A stretch of 51,742 nt of DNA from Gammaproteobacteria bacterium Ga0074134 (GTDB lineage Bacteria; Pseudomonadota; Gammaproteobacteria; Ga0077554; Ga007554). Under the pieces are notes generated by a model. The model saw only the letters and a list, made by a program, of their open reading frames with translations. It had not been told where the DNA came from and did not search any database. Each line of letters opens with the position of its first letter. The first letter of the stretch is position 1. Shown here one piece after another: positions 9,238-19,517 of the stretch. The stretch is from positions 1-51,742 of the forward strand of contig LNEJ01000001.1 in assembly GCA_001464965.1 (NCBI GenBank), in the 5' to 3' direction. A program made the position numbers and the translations under genes.

Positions 9238-9266
9238 AGATAGGGTCAGTGCCTGATAAGTTCAAG
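9238..9266 (-). promoter_or_regulatory. Sigma32-type heat-shock promoter of htpX
   Basis: Read on the minus strand, CTTGAA is followed after 15 bases by CCCTATCT. The sigma32 consensus is CTTGAAA, 13-15 bases, CCCCATNT. The predicted transcript start is about 25-30 bases upstream of the htpX ATG. Confidence 0.65.
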
Positions 9267-9339
9267 TCCCACCCAAAGCCTGATCCGATCAAGGCATGAT
9301 ATATTTTGACATAATTACAATAAGTTATAAATACATCAC

Positions 9340-9807
9340 CTATAACCCGCTATTGGCCCGCCAAGCCACCAGCTTACCATGCATGCGCCGCACATGGCTG
9401 CCCTCCCAATAGACCTTACCGCATTGTGGGCAATGATAGAGGTGGCGAACCATCACACGAGACCGATGCGGCACCTCGCACCACCGCTCGGGCGCGGCCT
9501 CGGTCAACGGCGTGTTGCACACCAGACAGCGCGTGAAGGGCCGGAACGTCCAGTCGATACCGAGTTGATCTGTCAGCTCCCGGATGCAATCCTGCACCGT
9601 GTTGGAACGCAGCAGGATCACCACGCCCGGCGCCTCCCGGAATTCGGTGAGCTTGCGGTCGCGCGTGATCAACAGCCGCCCTTCACGCACCGTCCGCTCG
9701 ACGAGTTCCCGGTCGCGGGCGCCATCATCTTCGATGACTGTGTCATAACCCGCCGCGCGCAGCCAGCGCCCTAGACGCTTAAGCATCTCGTCGCACAAAA
9801 ACTTCAT
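9340..9807 (-). CDS. Mut7-C RNase-domain protein with zinc ribbon
   Basis: A 155-residue protein made of a PIN-like Mut7-C domain (about 1-85, with acidic residue D6 in FLCDEML and the LLITRDRKL block) and a C-terminal zinc ribbon (C94-x2-C97 and C126-x2-C129). Family members are presumed RNases; no substrate is known. Its ATG overlaps the TGA of the deacetylase-family gene upstream by the ATGA arrangement, so the two were probably translationally coupled. Confidence 0.85.
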   Translation of the reverse strand: MKFLCDEMLKRLGRWLRAAGYDTVIEDDGARDRELVERTVREGRLLITRDRKLTEFREAPGVVILLRSNTVQDCIRELTDQLGIDWTFRPFTRCLVCNTPLTEAAPERWCEVPHRSRVMVRHLYHCPQCGKVYWEGSHVRRMHGKLVAWRANSGL

Positions 9808-10767
9808 GGCGTTTCGATGAACACCCGCACCACCGCCGTCCAGGCACGCGCCACGTTATCCAGATTATAGCCACCCCCGCCCAGAGCCACTATGCGCCCC
9901 TCACAGCACTCCTCGGCGATCTCGCACAACCGGGCCGCCGCATGGGCATGGGCGGCGGGCGAATACCTCAGATTTGCCAAAGGGTCACCGGCAAGACTAT
10001 CGGCACCGCATTGCAGAATGATGAATTCAGGGCGGGCATGGCGCACAAACGCCTCGATGCGCGGCCAGACTTGTAAAAAGGACGTATCTCCGGCACCCGG
10101 CGGCAAGGGGATGTTAAGCTTGCTGCCCGCCGCCGCGCCACGCCCGGCCTCGTGCGCCGCGCCGGTGCCGGGGAAGAGATAACGGCCATCCTCATGGACA
10201 TCGGCAATGAATAGCTGCGGATCGGCCTCATAGGCATAAAACACCCCATCACCATGATGGACATCGATATCCACATACGCGATGCGCCGCACACCGTAAC
10301 CGCTACGCAAGATCTCAATCGCCACGCCTATGTCGTTGAAGATGCAAAAACCCGTCGCGGCATCGCGTGCCGCATGATGCAACCCGGCGACGGGGACGAA
10401 AGCGCGACGGCACCCTTTTTCCATTATGCACTTCACGGCATCAACGGTGGAGCCCACGACATAGGCCGCCGCTTCATAGACGCCGGAAAAGGCCGGGGTA
10501 TCGCCATCATCAAACGTCCCCATGTCACGCGCCGACATCGCCTTGACGCGCGCCACATGCGCATGGGTATGGGAAGCGCTCGATCACCTCCTGCGCCGCC
10601 ATCACCGGCGCGCGGACGGTTACGCTGCCATCCAGGCCGTTGCGCATCATCTCATCCCAAAAGGCCTCCATCCGCCCGCCCCCGAAGGGATGGCCGCCAG
10701 GAAAGGCGTAGCGGGCAAGGCCTTCGCCGAGGTAGACACATACCCGGCTATCGTTTGCAATTGACAT
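9804..10767 (-). pseudogene. Histone-deacetylase/AcuC-family amidohydrolase, frameshifted
   Basis: Two frames together encode one deacetylase of about 320 residues. Residues 1-65, starting MSIANDSRVC with the typical FPGGHPFG segment, are in one frame; the rest, with GLHHAARD, YVDIDVHHGDG and the C-terminal GGGGYN, is in another. The break is at GGG 10571-10573 (plus strand): removing one base restores ERFHTHAHVARVKAMS, the usual family reading. The catalytic histidines and zinc aspartate are all in the longer fragment. This may be a true frameshift or a one-base sequence error. A separate gene starting at the GTG at 10556 (250 residues) is less likely, as it would lack the N-terminal strand. 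Confidence 0.85.
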
Positions 10768-10771
10768 CGGC

Positions 10772-10900
10772 TTATGGCCTCTCGCCGCCATGCAGGACGA
10801 TCAGCGCCAATACAGCGAGCGCGACACCCACAACCAGGATCGCCGCCAATTGCCTATCGATCTGACTTACCGCATGTATCAGCTTTACTAAAGCATCCAT
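10772..10900 (-). CDS. Possible 42-residue single-pass membrane peptide
   Basis: A short frame beginning MDALVKLIHAVSQIDRQ and continuing into a strongly hydrophobic stretch (about residues 19-36, rich in L, V, A and I), then HGGERP. This is a plausible single transmembrane helix. It ends 4 bases before the ATG of the deacetylase-family gene, and GAGAGG within its last codons would serve as that gene's ribosome binding site. Its own binding site is poor. No family is recognised; a chance frame is possible. Confidence 0.4.
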   Translation of the reverse strand: MDALVKLIHAVSQIDRQLAAILVVGVALAVLALIVLHGGERP

Positions 10901-11008
10901 CCTGCGCCCCCAAAACGATAACCATAAAAAGAGGTTACAGCCGACGCACCATCATCGTAAAGGACCAAATAATGCTGATTTTCAGCGTTTTTTCGTTCTT
11001 GACAAAAC

Positions 11009-11036
11009 AAAAGGCCCGCAGCTGCGGGCCTTTTGT
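11009..11036 (-). terminator. Rho-independent terminator of the tgt-secF operon
   Basis: A GC-rich perfect stem, AAAAGGCCCGCA against TGCGGGCCTTTT, followed on the minus strand by TTTTGTTTTG, 20 bases beyond the secF stop. Confidence 0.9.
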
Positions 11037-11055
11037 GCTCAATCAAGGAAAAGCA

Positions 11056-11991
11056 TCACGGACGGGCGTCAACACCTTCTCCTTCCTTCTTCACCGGCAT
11101 CAGATTACTCCTGTCAATGCCCAGCCACATCACAATCGGGCTGGCCACCAGTACCGAGGAATAGATGCCGAACACGATACCGATCGTGAGCGCCAATGCG
11201 AAATAAAACAGCGACTCGCCACCGAAAAACAGCATGGACAACACCACCAGCTCGGTCATGGTGTGCGTAATAACAGTACGGGACATGGTACGGGTGATGG
11301 CGTTGTCGATGACCTCGGGAACGGACGCTTTACGCATCTTGCGGAAGTTTTCGCGGATCCGATCGAACACCACCACCGATTCGTTTACCGAGTAGCCAAG
11401 AATGGCGAGCACGCCCGCCAGCACAGTGAGAGAAAATTCCCACTGAAAGAAAGCGAAGAAACCCAGAATGATCACGACATCGTGCATATTGGCAACGATC
11501 GCTGCAACCGAGAAACGCCACTCGAAGCGCATCGCGAGATAGGCCATGATACCGGCGCACACCAACAGAAGCGCCAGTCCGCCGCCCTCATACAATTCCT
11601 GACCGACCTGCGGGCCAACGAATTCAACTCGCCGCCGTTCCACGCTGGCATCCTGCGTCTTGAGCGCATGCATGATCTCATCGCTGAGCGTCGCCGAGGA
11701 CATGTTCTGCTTTGCGGGCAGGCGAATGAGCACATCTTGAGTGGTGCCGAAGTTCTGCACTGTTACATCATGATACCCAGCCTTCTGAAGCCCGACACGA
11801 ATATGCTCCACGTCTACTGCATGAGGATAATGAACCTCGACTACCGTGCCGCCAGTGAACTCGATACTCAGATTCAGCCCGCGCACGAAAAGCGCCCCGA
11901 CCGCCAGCACAAACATCACGGCCGAAATCACCGTGGTAATGCGCGCATAGCGCATGAACGGAATATCATGCTTGATGCGGAAAAATTCCAT
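11056..11991 (-). CDS. secF: Protein translocase subunit SecF
   Basis: A 311-residue inner-membrane protein that works with SecD and YajC to drive late steps of Sec export using the proton gradient. It shows the family layout: one N-terminal membrane helix (about 18-36), the conserved GLNLSIEFTGG loop (38-48), a periplasmic domain, then five more helices with ILGYSVNESVVVFDRIRE. The start at 11991 is chosen over an earlier one because MEFFRIKHDIPFMR is the typical beginning and AGAGGA precedes it. It is last in the operon and 17 bases after secD. Confidence 0.97.
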   Translation of the reverse strand: MEFFRIKHDIPFMRYARITTVISAVMFVLAVGALFVRGLNLSIEFTGGTVVEVHYPHAVDVEHIRVGLQKAGYHDVTVQNFGTTQDVLIRLPAKQNMSSATLSDEIMHALKTQDASVERRRVEFVGPQVGQELYEGGGLALLLVCAGIMAYLAMRFEWRFSVAAIVANMHDVVIILGFFAFFQWEFSLTVLAGVLAILGYSVNESVVVFDRIRENFRKMRKASVPEVIDNAITRTMSRTVITHTMTELVVLSMLFFGGESLFYFALALTIGIVFGIYSSVLVASPIVMWLGIDRSNLMPVKKEGEGVDARP

Positions 11992-12008
11992 GAAACTATC
12001 CTCTGAGG

Positions 12009-13868
12009 TTAAATCGGCAGTTTGGCGAGCTTGCGCTGGCCGTAAATCAGGTTGACCATGGCGCGCGATACCATCACCGCGCTGAACATGGACGTCAGGA
12101 TGCCGATGCACAACACCACCGCGAAGCCGCGTACCGGCCCGGAACCGAGCAGGAACAGCGCGAAACCGGCGATCAAGGTTGTGATATTCGAATCCAGAAT
12201 AGTGCCCCAGGCACGCTCAAAGCCGGCGTGAATCGATGCCTGAGGCGTATTACCGCCGCGCAGCTCCTCGCGGATACGCTCGAAGATCAGCACGTTGGCG
12301 TCGATGGCCATGCCGACGGTGAGCGCGATACCTGCGATCCCCGGCAACGTCAGCGTGGCCTGCAGCATGGACAAGACGGCCATCAGCAACACCATGTTCA
12401 TGAACAACGACACACTGGCGATGACACCAAAGACCCGGTAATAGACGCTCATGAAAATGGCGATGGCGGCAAAACCGATGAGCGTCGAATTGAACCCTTT
12501 GGCGATGTTCTCCGCGCCCAGGCTCGGACCCACTGTACGCTCTTCCACGATATCCATCGGTGCGGCCAGGGCACCTGCGCGCAGCAGCAAGGCAAGGTCG
12601 CGCGATTCGTTGGAGCTGTCCAGCCCGGTGATCTGGAAGCGCTTACTGAGCGCCTCGCGGATGGTTGCGATGTTGATGACCTCTTCGACCGTTTTCTTGG
12701 TCTTGACGGCCCTGCCGTCGACCATGCGCGTCTCGGTCTTGCTCTCGATGAACACCACGGCCATCGGCTTGCCGACATTGTCCTTGGTGATGTTATACAT
12801 CATTTTGGAGCCTTTGCCGTCCAGCGAGATAAACACCGCCGGGCTGCCATCACGCTGGTCAATACCCGATGAGGCATCGGTGATATCCTGCCCGGTAATG
12901 ATCAAGCGTTTCTGGAGCAGCACGGGAGCGCCCTTGCGCTCTTTATAGAGTTTGGAACCGGGCGGCACACGTCCGGCCACCGCGTCCTCGACATTGTGCT
13001 CCGTATCGACCAGCCGAAATTCCAGGGTGGCGGTGGCGCCCAGAATGTCCTTGGCACGCGCGGTATCCTGCACACCAGGCAGTTGCACCACAATACGGTC
13101 AGAACCCTGCTGCTGGATCACCGGCTCGGACACGCCCAGTTCGTTGACGCGGTTGCGCAGCGCGGTGATATTCTGTTGCACGGCGAATTTACTTATCTCA
13201 AGCTGCTCTTTTTCGCTGATCGAGGCCAGCAAATAATACTCGCCGCCTCGCTCCTCGTCCTTGATGACCAGGCTCGGGTACTCCTTCTTGATTTTCTTGA
13301 GCGCCTCATCACGTTCCCCCACATCACGGAATTTGACTTCCAGGTTGCCAGTGCTTTGCCGCGCCACAGTCAGGTAGCGCAACTTTTCGTTGCGCAGCAA
13401 GGTGCGGATCTCGCCAACATAGCGCTCTTCCGCCTGGGCCAATGCCGCCACGGTGTCTACCTGCATCTGGAAATGCACACCGCCGCGCAAATCCAGCCCC
13501 AGATACATCGGTGCGGCGGCCAGGGAGGTCAGCCAGCCGGGGGTGGCGGGCGCAAGGTTTAGAGCCGTTATATAGTCATCGCCCAACGCCGCGGCAACCA
13601 TATCCTTGGCTTTGAGCTGATCATCGGTGTTGGAAAAGCGCACCAGCAAGCTGCTCGCCACCGCCTCAATCGGCTGCGAGGCAATTCCGGCCTGCCTGAG
13701 GGTATCCTGTACTTTGGTGCGCGTGGACATATCGATGGGAGTGCCACGGCTCGATGAGATCTGCAGCGCAGGATCCTCGCCATAGAGATTGGGCAGCGCA
13801 TACACCACGCCGACAGCGAGCACCGCCACAATCAGCAGGTATTTCCACAGGGGATACTGGTTAATCAT
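12009..13868 (-). CDS. secD: Protein translocase subunit SecD
   Basis: A 619-residue partner of SecF. It has an N-terminal membrane helix (about 8-26), the D1 motif GLDLRGGVHF at 124-133, a large periplasmic part, and a C-terminal bundle of five helices containing GMAIDANVLIFERIREELR, the proton-pathway region. The length matches the E. coli protein (615). It lies between yajC and secF on the same strand. Confidence 0.97.
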   Translation of the reverse strand: MINQYPLWKYLLIVAVLAVGVVYALPNLYGEDPALQISSSRGTPIDMSTRTKVQDTLRQAGIASQPIEAVASSLLVRFSNTDDQLKAKDMVAAALGDDYITALNLAPATPGWLTSLAAAPMYLGLDLRGGVHFQMQVDTVAALAQAEERYVGEIRTLLRNEKLRYLTVARQSTGNLEVKFRDVGERDEALKKIKKEYPSLVIKDEERGGEYYLLASISEKEQLEISKFAVQQNITALRNRVNELGVSEPVIQQQGSDRIVVQLPGVQDTARAKDILGATATLEFRLVDTEHNVEDAVAGRVPPGSKLYKERKGAPVLLQKRLIITGQDITDASSGIDQRDGSPAVFISLDGKGSKMMYNITKDNVGKPMAVVFIESKTETRMVDGRAVKTKKTVEEVINIATIREALSKRFQITGLDSSNESRDLALLLRAGALAAPMDIVEERTVGPSLGAENIAKGFNSTLIGFAAIAIFMSVYYRVFGVIASVSLFMNMVLLMAVLSMLQATLTLPGIAGIALTVGMAIDANVLIFERIREELRGGNTPQASIHAGFERAWGTILDSNITTLIAGFALFLLGSGPVRGFAVVLCIGILTSMFSAVMVSRAMVNLIYGQRKLAKLPI

Positions 13869-13934
13869 GAATCATCCTTCCAGCCAGCAACACTCAAAAT
13901 AACGGGATAACAAAAAAGCGGGCGGTTTCACACC

Positions 13935-14261
13935 TTATGATTTATAAGTTCCCTTGGGCATCAACGCCGTGATGGCACTGCGCTGCACCTTGATCTCGAC
14001 ACCCTCGGCGACTTCCAAGGTAACAAAGCTCTCATCAATACGGGCAATTTTTCCCAGCAGACCACCGCTAGTGACCACCTCGTCGTTCTTCGCCAGCGCC
14101 TCGGTCATTTTTTTATGTTCCTTGGCGCGCTTCATCTGGGGGCGGATCAGCAGGAAATAAAACACCACAAAAATCAATAGCAGCGGCACAAATTCCATAA
14201 TGCCAGGGGCAGCGGCGGCAGGGGCAGCTTCGGCCCAGGCGTCAGAGATGAAAAAGCTCAT
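13935..14261 (-). CDS. yajC: Sec translocon accessory protein YajC
   Basis: A 108-residue protein with one membrane helix (about 24-40, PLLLIFVVFYFLLIRPQ) and a soluble cytoplasmic part ending in ALMPKGTYKS, as expected for YajC. It associates with SecDF. It lies between tgt and secD, the standard order. Confidence 0.95.
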   Translation of the reverse strand: MSFFISDAWAEAAPAAAAPGIMEFVPLLLIFVVFYFLLIRPQMKRAKEHKKMTEALAKNDEVVTSGGLLGKIARIDESFVTLEVAEGVEIKVQRSAITALMPKGTYKS

Positions 14262-14348
14262 ACGGTTTCCTTCTTAATCTTAAAGTTTTGGAAGTTTTGA
14301 TTTGGCGCTTCGGGTTGTTCACTATGACCCGGAACTCATAACTCGCTA

Positions 14349-15473
<1,125 letters not shown>

Positions 15474-15590
15474 TTATAGCCGGATTTTTGATAGAGTTCG
15501 TTTTTTTAGCTTGTACCGAGACGCAAAGAGGCATTGCTTGAAAGTCGGCTCATGCTGCTTGCCGTTTAATCCCAATGGAGTTTTTCAGAC

Positions 15591-15833
15591 TTGACCAAAA
15601 AAAAGACAGCGGCCCCGCCCGATTTTGAGTCAGCGCTCAAAGAATTGGAGACTCTGGTGGGCCGCATGGAACAAGGCGATATCTCCATCGAAGAGTCGCT
15701 CGCCTGTTTCGAGCGCGGCATCAACCTGACTCGCACTTGCCAGCAATCCCTCAAAGAAGCGGAGCAAAAAATTCAGGTGTTGATCGAAAAGGATGGGCAA
15801 CCGGAACTGCGACCGTTCGCCAATGAAAAGTAA
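15591..15833 (+). CDS. xseB: Exodeoxyribonuclease VII small subunit
   Basis: An 80-residue helical protein, the usual length for XseB, which assembles in several copies with XseA to form the single-strand exonuclease. The typical DFESALKELETLVGRMEQGD and SLACFERGI blocks are present. The start is TTG at 15591: no ATG or GTG is available in frame before a stop at 15567, and GGAG lies 12 bases upstream. Its last codons overlap the start of ispA by 11 bases. xseA is not in the window. Confidence 0.94.
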   Translation: MTKKKTAAPPDFESALKELETLVGRMEQGDISIEESLACFERGINLTRTCQQSLKEAEQKIQVLIEKDGQPELRPFANEK

Positions 15834-16725
15834 CAGCTTCAATGACTGGCTTGCAGCCTGCCAGGAACGTGCCGAACAAAAACTCGAGCACTGGCTACCG
15901 GCGGCCACGATTCACCCCACGCATTTACACGAAGCGATGCGCTATGCCGTACTGGGCGGCGGCAAGCGCATTCGCCCGTTGCTGGTGTACGCCACCGGCG
16001 GCGCGCTGGGCGTGGAGAACACCGCGCTCGACGGACCAGCCTGTGCCGTGGAACTGATTCACGTCTACTCACTGGTGCATGATGACCTGCCCGCCATGGA
16101 TGACGACGATCTGCGGCGCGGCAAGCCCACCTGCCACAGGGCGTTTGACGAACCCACCGCCATACTCGCCGGTGATGCCCTGCAAACCCTGGCCTTTTAT
16201 GTCCTCGCTCACGACCCCGCTATCCAGGCGAACGCCACGGCACGGCTGAAGATGATTGAGACTCTGGCGCTGGCCTCCGGCTCACGCGGCATGGCGGGCG
16301 GACAGGCCATCGATCTGGCCGCCGTAGGACGCACGCTGACGCTCGGGGAGCTGGAAGACATGCACATCCACAAGACCGGCGCCCTGATCCGCGCCAGCGT
16401 GGCACTCGGCGCACTCAGTAAGCCGGACATTGACCCCGATGTGTTCAACCGCCTCGATCGCTACGCCAAGTGCATCGGCCTGGCGTTCCAGATCCGCGAT
16501 GACATCCTCGACATCGAAAGCGACACCGCAACCCTCGGCAAAACCCAGGGTGCGGATATCGCCCGCGACAAACCCACCTATCCAGCCCTGCTCGGCATGG
16601 CGGATGCCAAGCAGCGCGCCAGAGACCTCCACCAGGAAGCGCTGGACTGCCTCGGCACACTCGACGAACGCGGCGCCGCCCCATTGCGGTGGATCGCGGG
16701 ATATATAGTAGAACGAATCCGCTGA
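15823..16725 (+). CDS. ispA: Farnesyl diphosphate synthase (polyprenyl synthetase)
   Basis: A 300-residue trans-prenyltransferase that makes farnesyl diphosphate from IPP and DMAPP/GPP. The first aspartate-rich motif is DDLPAMD (87-93), the second is D226-D-I-L-D230, and GGGKRIRP lies at 45-52. The small residues two before the first motif, with the overall length, fit the C15 producer IspA. The ATG at 15823 is chosen because it is coupled to the end of xseB. The dxs gene that often follows ispA in related bacteria is absent here. Confidence 0.95.
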   Translation: MKSNSFNDWLAACQERAEQKLEHWLPAATIHPTHLHEAMRYAVLGGGKRIRPLLVYATGGALGVENTALDGPACAVELIHVYSLVHDDLPAMDDDDLRRGKPTCHRAFDEPTAILAGDALQTLAFYVLAHDPAIQANATARLKMIETLALASGSRGMAGGQAIDLAAVGRTLTLGELEDMHIHKTGALIRASVALGALSKPDIDPDVFNRLDRYAKCIGLAFQIRDDILDIESDTATLGKTQGADIARDKPTYPALLGMADAKQRARDLHQEALDCLGTLDERGAAPLRWIAGYIVERIR

Positions 16726-16799
16726 CAAAACCCTGTATTTACGTCGTCCGGTGCCATGCTTCATCATCTTGTCATCGAATATTCTCATTTGTAGCAATA

Positions 16800-16828
16800 T
16801 TGTCACAATATTGTCACAAAACCATCAT
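16800..16828 (+). promoter_or_regulatory. Pho box (PhoB binding sites) upstream of the porin gene
   Basis: Three 7-base units at 11-base spacing: TTGTCAC (16800), TTGTCAC (16811) and CCATCAT (16822), each followed by a 4-base AT spacer. The PhoB consensus is CTGTCAT repeats spaced by 11 bases. A further weak unit, TTGTAGC, lies one step upstream. This fits control of the porin and pstS by phosphate starvation. Confidence 0.8.
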
Positions 16829-16842
16829 AAAATCCCATCCGT

Positions 16843-16910
16843 TGTTAACCCGAATGTTTCATAAATTCGCACGATGATCGCGCAGAATTTATGAAACATT
16901 CGGGTTAACA
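16843..16910. repeat. Perfect 26-bp inverted repeat in the porin leader
   Basis: The left arm, 16843-16868, beginning TGTTAACCCGAATG, and the right arm, 16885-16910, are exact reverse complements around a 16-base centre, which itself contains the small palindrome CGAT-G-ATCG. It lies between the Pho boxes and the porin start. It may be the relic of a small mobile element, an operator, or an RNA hairpin in the 5' leader. Confidence 0.8.
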
Positions 16911-16975
16911 CTTATTCATAGAGGGGAAACCTGCCATGCAGCAAGGAAATACCCGTAACTAGAGGAAAGATAACG

Positions 16976-18472
16976 GTGAGTGCGATCAAGATATCCTACA
17001 GAAAAGAGCAGCGCAGCAATCCATCCAAGCGCCGTGCGGGCATGGTACTGTCAGTCGGCCTGCTGTGTGCCGCAATGCAGGCACCAGTGCACGCGAACGA
17101 GGCCGTTTCGGACTTAATAAAGACCTTAAAGGAAAAAGGGGTGCTGAGCAATGAAGAGTATAGTCAGATCAAGGACACCCTCAGGGATGTTAAGCAAAGC
17201 GAAGCCGAAGCCAAGCGCGGTGAATTGAAGCCAGTTTTCAAGGATGGCATTTCCATCGAATCCGCCAGCAAGGATTTCAGCATTTCCCTCACTGGCCGCG
17301 TGCACGCCGATTATCGCAATTTCCTGGGTAATGACGGCATGGTTGCCGACACCTTCGAGATGCGTCGCGCTCGTGTCGGCGCCAAGGCCAAATTCTATGA
17401 CCGCTACGAAGTGCAGGTAATCGGCGAATTCGGGCAGGGTACCGCGGCGCTCGACATCGCGCATCTGGACGCCCTATGGTGGCCGAAACTAGGGTTGCGT
17501 TTTGGTCAGTTCAAAATGCCGATGGGACTCGAACAGCTTACCAGCTCCAATTTCATTGACTTCCAGGAGCGTTCCTTCGCCGATCAACTGGTGCCCGGTA
17601 AGGAAATCGGCGCCATGGCCTTCGGCGAGATCACCAAGGGGGTCAATTATGGCCTGGCGCTGTCGAACGGACGCGGCATCAATCGGGCGGAGCTTTCGAA
17701 CATCGACGGCAGCACTGGCAATAACACTGGCCAGAACAACGCCAAGGCGGACAAGATGGATGTGATTGGCCGCGTCACCGCCAATTTCGCCGAAATTCTC
17801 AAACAGAAAGATGCCGTCTATCACGCAGGCCTAGCCTTCTCCAAGGGCGAACAAGCGCCCGGCGACGGTGTATTGAGCGCCCGCTCTCAGGCCAGAGGCG
17901 CCACTTTCTTCCAGACGGCGACGTTCGATGGAGAAAACTTCGATCGCACGCGCTATGGCGTCGAGGCCGCGATGGCGAAAGGTCCAGTCAAGTTCCAGGC
18001 GGAACACCTGACAGCCAATTATCAAGGCAATAGCAAGGCGGGCGTCAACTTTGACCGGGACATCAGTGCCTGGTATGCCTCGATCAATTGGCTGATCACG
18101 GGTGAGAAATATGCAGACAATTACAAAGCTGGCGCGTTTGGCCGCATCCGTCCCAACACCAACTTTCAGCCCGGATCGCTGGCCGAAGGCTGGGGCGCTT
18201 GGGAGGTGGGGGTACGCTTCACCGAGTACGATGCCTCTGACTTTGCGGCCGCCAACGCGGCGGGAACAGGGCGCTTGGCCTCTTCCTCCGCGACAAATGC
18301 CTACACCAACAAGGCAGGCGCATGGACCGCGGGCGTCAAGTGGATCGTCAACCCCAATACACGCTTTATGTTGAACTATGTTCAGACCGGCTTTGACACG
18401 CCGGTCACCGTCAATGGCGTCACCAGCAAGAGCGAAAAAGCCGCTACACTGCGCGCTCAGTTTGATTTTTAA
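16976..18472 (+). CDS. Phosphate-selective porin, OprO/OprP family
   Basis: A 498-residue outer-membrane porin for phosphate or polyphosphate. It has a long signal sequence (about 1-40, ending PVHA), a helical segment just after it (DLIKTLKEKGVLSNEEY), and the family's beta-barrel starting GISIESASKDFSISLTGRVHADYR, ending in FDF with a terminal aromatic residue. The GTG start at 16976 has AGAGGAAA 8 bases upstream. The Pho boxes at 16800-16828 and the pstS gene 34 bases downstream support a role in phosphate uptake. Confidence 0.92.
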   Translation: MSAIKISYRKEQRSNPSKRRAGMVLSVGLLCAAMQAPVHANEAVSDLIKTLKEKGVLSNEEYSQIKDTLRDVKQSEAEAKRGELKPVFKDGISIESASKDFSISLTGRVHADYRNFLGNDGMVADTFEMRRARVGAKAKFYDRYEVQVIGEFGQGTAALDIAHLDALWWPKLGLRFGQFKMPMGLEQLTSSNFIDFQERSFADQLVPGKEIGAMAFGEITKGVNYGLALSNGRGINRAELSNIDGSTGNNTGQNNAKADKMDVIGRVTANFAEILKQKDAVYHAGLAFSKGEQAPGDGVLSARSQARGATFFQTATFDGENFDRTRYGVEAAMAKGPVKFQAEHLTANYQGNSKAGVNFDRDISAWYASINWLITGEKYADNYKAGAFGRIRPNTNFQPGSLAEGWGAWEVGVRFTEYDASDFAAANAAGTGRLASSSATNAYTNKAGAWTAGVKWIVNPNTRFMLNYVQTGFDTPVTVNGVTSKSEKAATLRAQFDF

Positions 18473-18506
18473 TGGAAATATACTCTAAACCATCGAGGCA
18501 ACATGC

Positions 18507-19517
18507 ATGTTAAATAAATCCATCAGGAAATCGCTAGTCATGACCGCCATTCTGGGCGGCCTATCGAGTATGTCAATGACGGCTGTCGCTGTGCCCACTA
18601 TCAAGGCCGACGGTTCCAGCACCGTTTTCCCCATCACCGAAGCGGTTGCCGAGGAGTTTCAGAAAGCGAAGAAGGGCACGGTCCGCGTCACCGTAGGCAT
18701 CTCCGGCACTGGTGGCGGATTCAAGAAATTCTGCCGCGGCGAAACCGATATCCAGGATGCTTCACGCCCGATATCGGCTGGCGAAATGGAATCGTGCAAA
18801 GCCGCCGGCATCCATTACATGGAACTGCCAGTAGCCTATGACGCGCTTACGGTAGTGGTCAACCCCGAAAATAGCTGGGTAAAGAGCATGACAGTGGCCC
18901 AGCTCAAGAAAATGTGGGAACCAAGCGCGCAAGGCAAGATCACCACATGGAACCAGATCGACCCCTCCTGGCCTGACGCACCCATCCGGTTGTTCGGCGC
19001 AGGCTCCGACTCCGGCACCTTCGATTACTTCACCGAAGCAGTCGTCGGCAAGGCCAAATCCAGCCGGGGCGATTACACCGCCAGCGAGGATGACAATGTG
19101 CTGGTACAGGGCGTCATACGCGACAAGAACGCGCTGGGTTACTTCGGCTACGCCTATTACGCCGAAAACTCTAAAAAGCTGAAAGCGGTACCCATCGCAG
19201 TGCGGCAAGGAAAACCCGCCGTCGCACCTAGCCCTGATGCGGTAATAAATGGCAGCTACCAACCGCTGTCACGCCCAATCTTCATTTATGTCAACGCGAA
19301 ATCCATCCAAAAACCTGAAGTCAAGGAGTTCGTTGAGTTCTACCTGAAGAATGCCGCCAGCCTCGTCAAACAGGTGAGCTACATCCCGCTGTCCGACAGC
19401 GATTACAGTTTAGTGCTTGAAAATGTCAACAAGCGCAAGCTGGGCAGCCTTTTTGGCGGCGTACCCGAAATAGGCATAACCATTGATGAACTGATGCGGC
19501 GCGAAGGTAAGCTGTAA
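18507..19517 (+). CDS. pstS: Phosphate ABC transporter periplasmic binding protein PstS
   Basis: A 336-residue periplasmic phosphate-binding protein with a signal peptide (about 1-28, no lipobox cysteine). Binding-loop residues are visible in [20 protein letters not shown] and [12 protein letters not shown]. It belongs to the PstS/SphX-type branch. It is downstream of the porin and shares its Pho-box promoter. The permease and ATPase genes pstC, pstA and pstB do not follow; a terminator does. The protein must therefore serve a transporter coded elsewhere, or act in sensing. Confidence 0.94.
   Translation: MLNKSIRKSLVMTAILGGLSSMSMTAVAVPTIKADGSSTVFPITEAVAEEFQKAKKGTVRVTVGISGTGGGFKKFCRGETDIQDASRPISAGEMESCKAAGIHYMELPVAYDALTVVVNPENSWVKSMTVAQLKKMWEPSAQGKITTWNQIDPSWPDAPIRLFGAGSDSGTFDYFTEAVVGKAKSSRGDYTASEDDNVLVQGVIRDKNALGYFGYAYYAENSKKLKAVPIAVRQGKPAVAPSPDAVINGSYQPLSRPIFIYVNAKSIQKPEVKEFVEFYLKNAASLVKQVSYIPLSDSDYSLVLENVNKRKLGSLFGGVPEIGITIDELMRREGKL

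Noticed and set aside
9255-9280. GTTCAAGTCCCACCC, resembling a tRNA T-arm
   Set aside because: No acceptor stem, anticodon arm or CCA lies around it; the same bases form the -35 part of the htpX heat-shock promoter.
10774-12006. A 410-residue open frame on the plus strand
   Set aside because: It lies opposite secF, whose translation is unmistakable, and has no recognisable domain or ribosome binding site.
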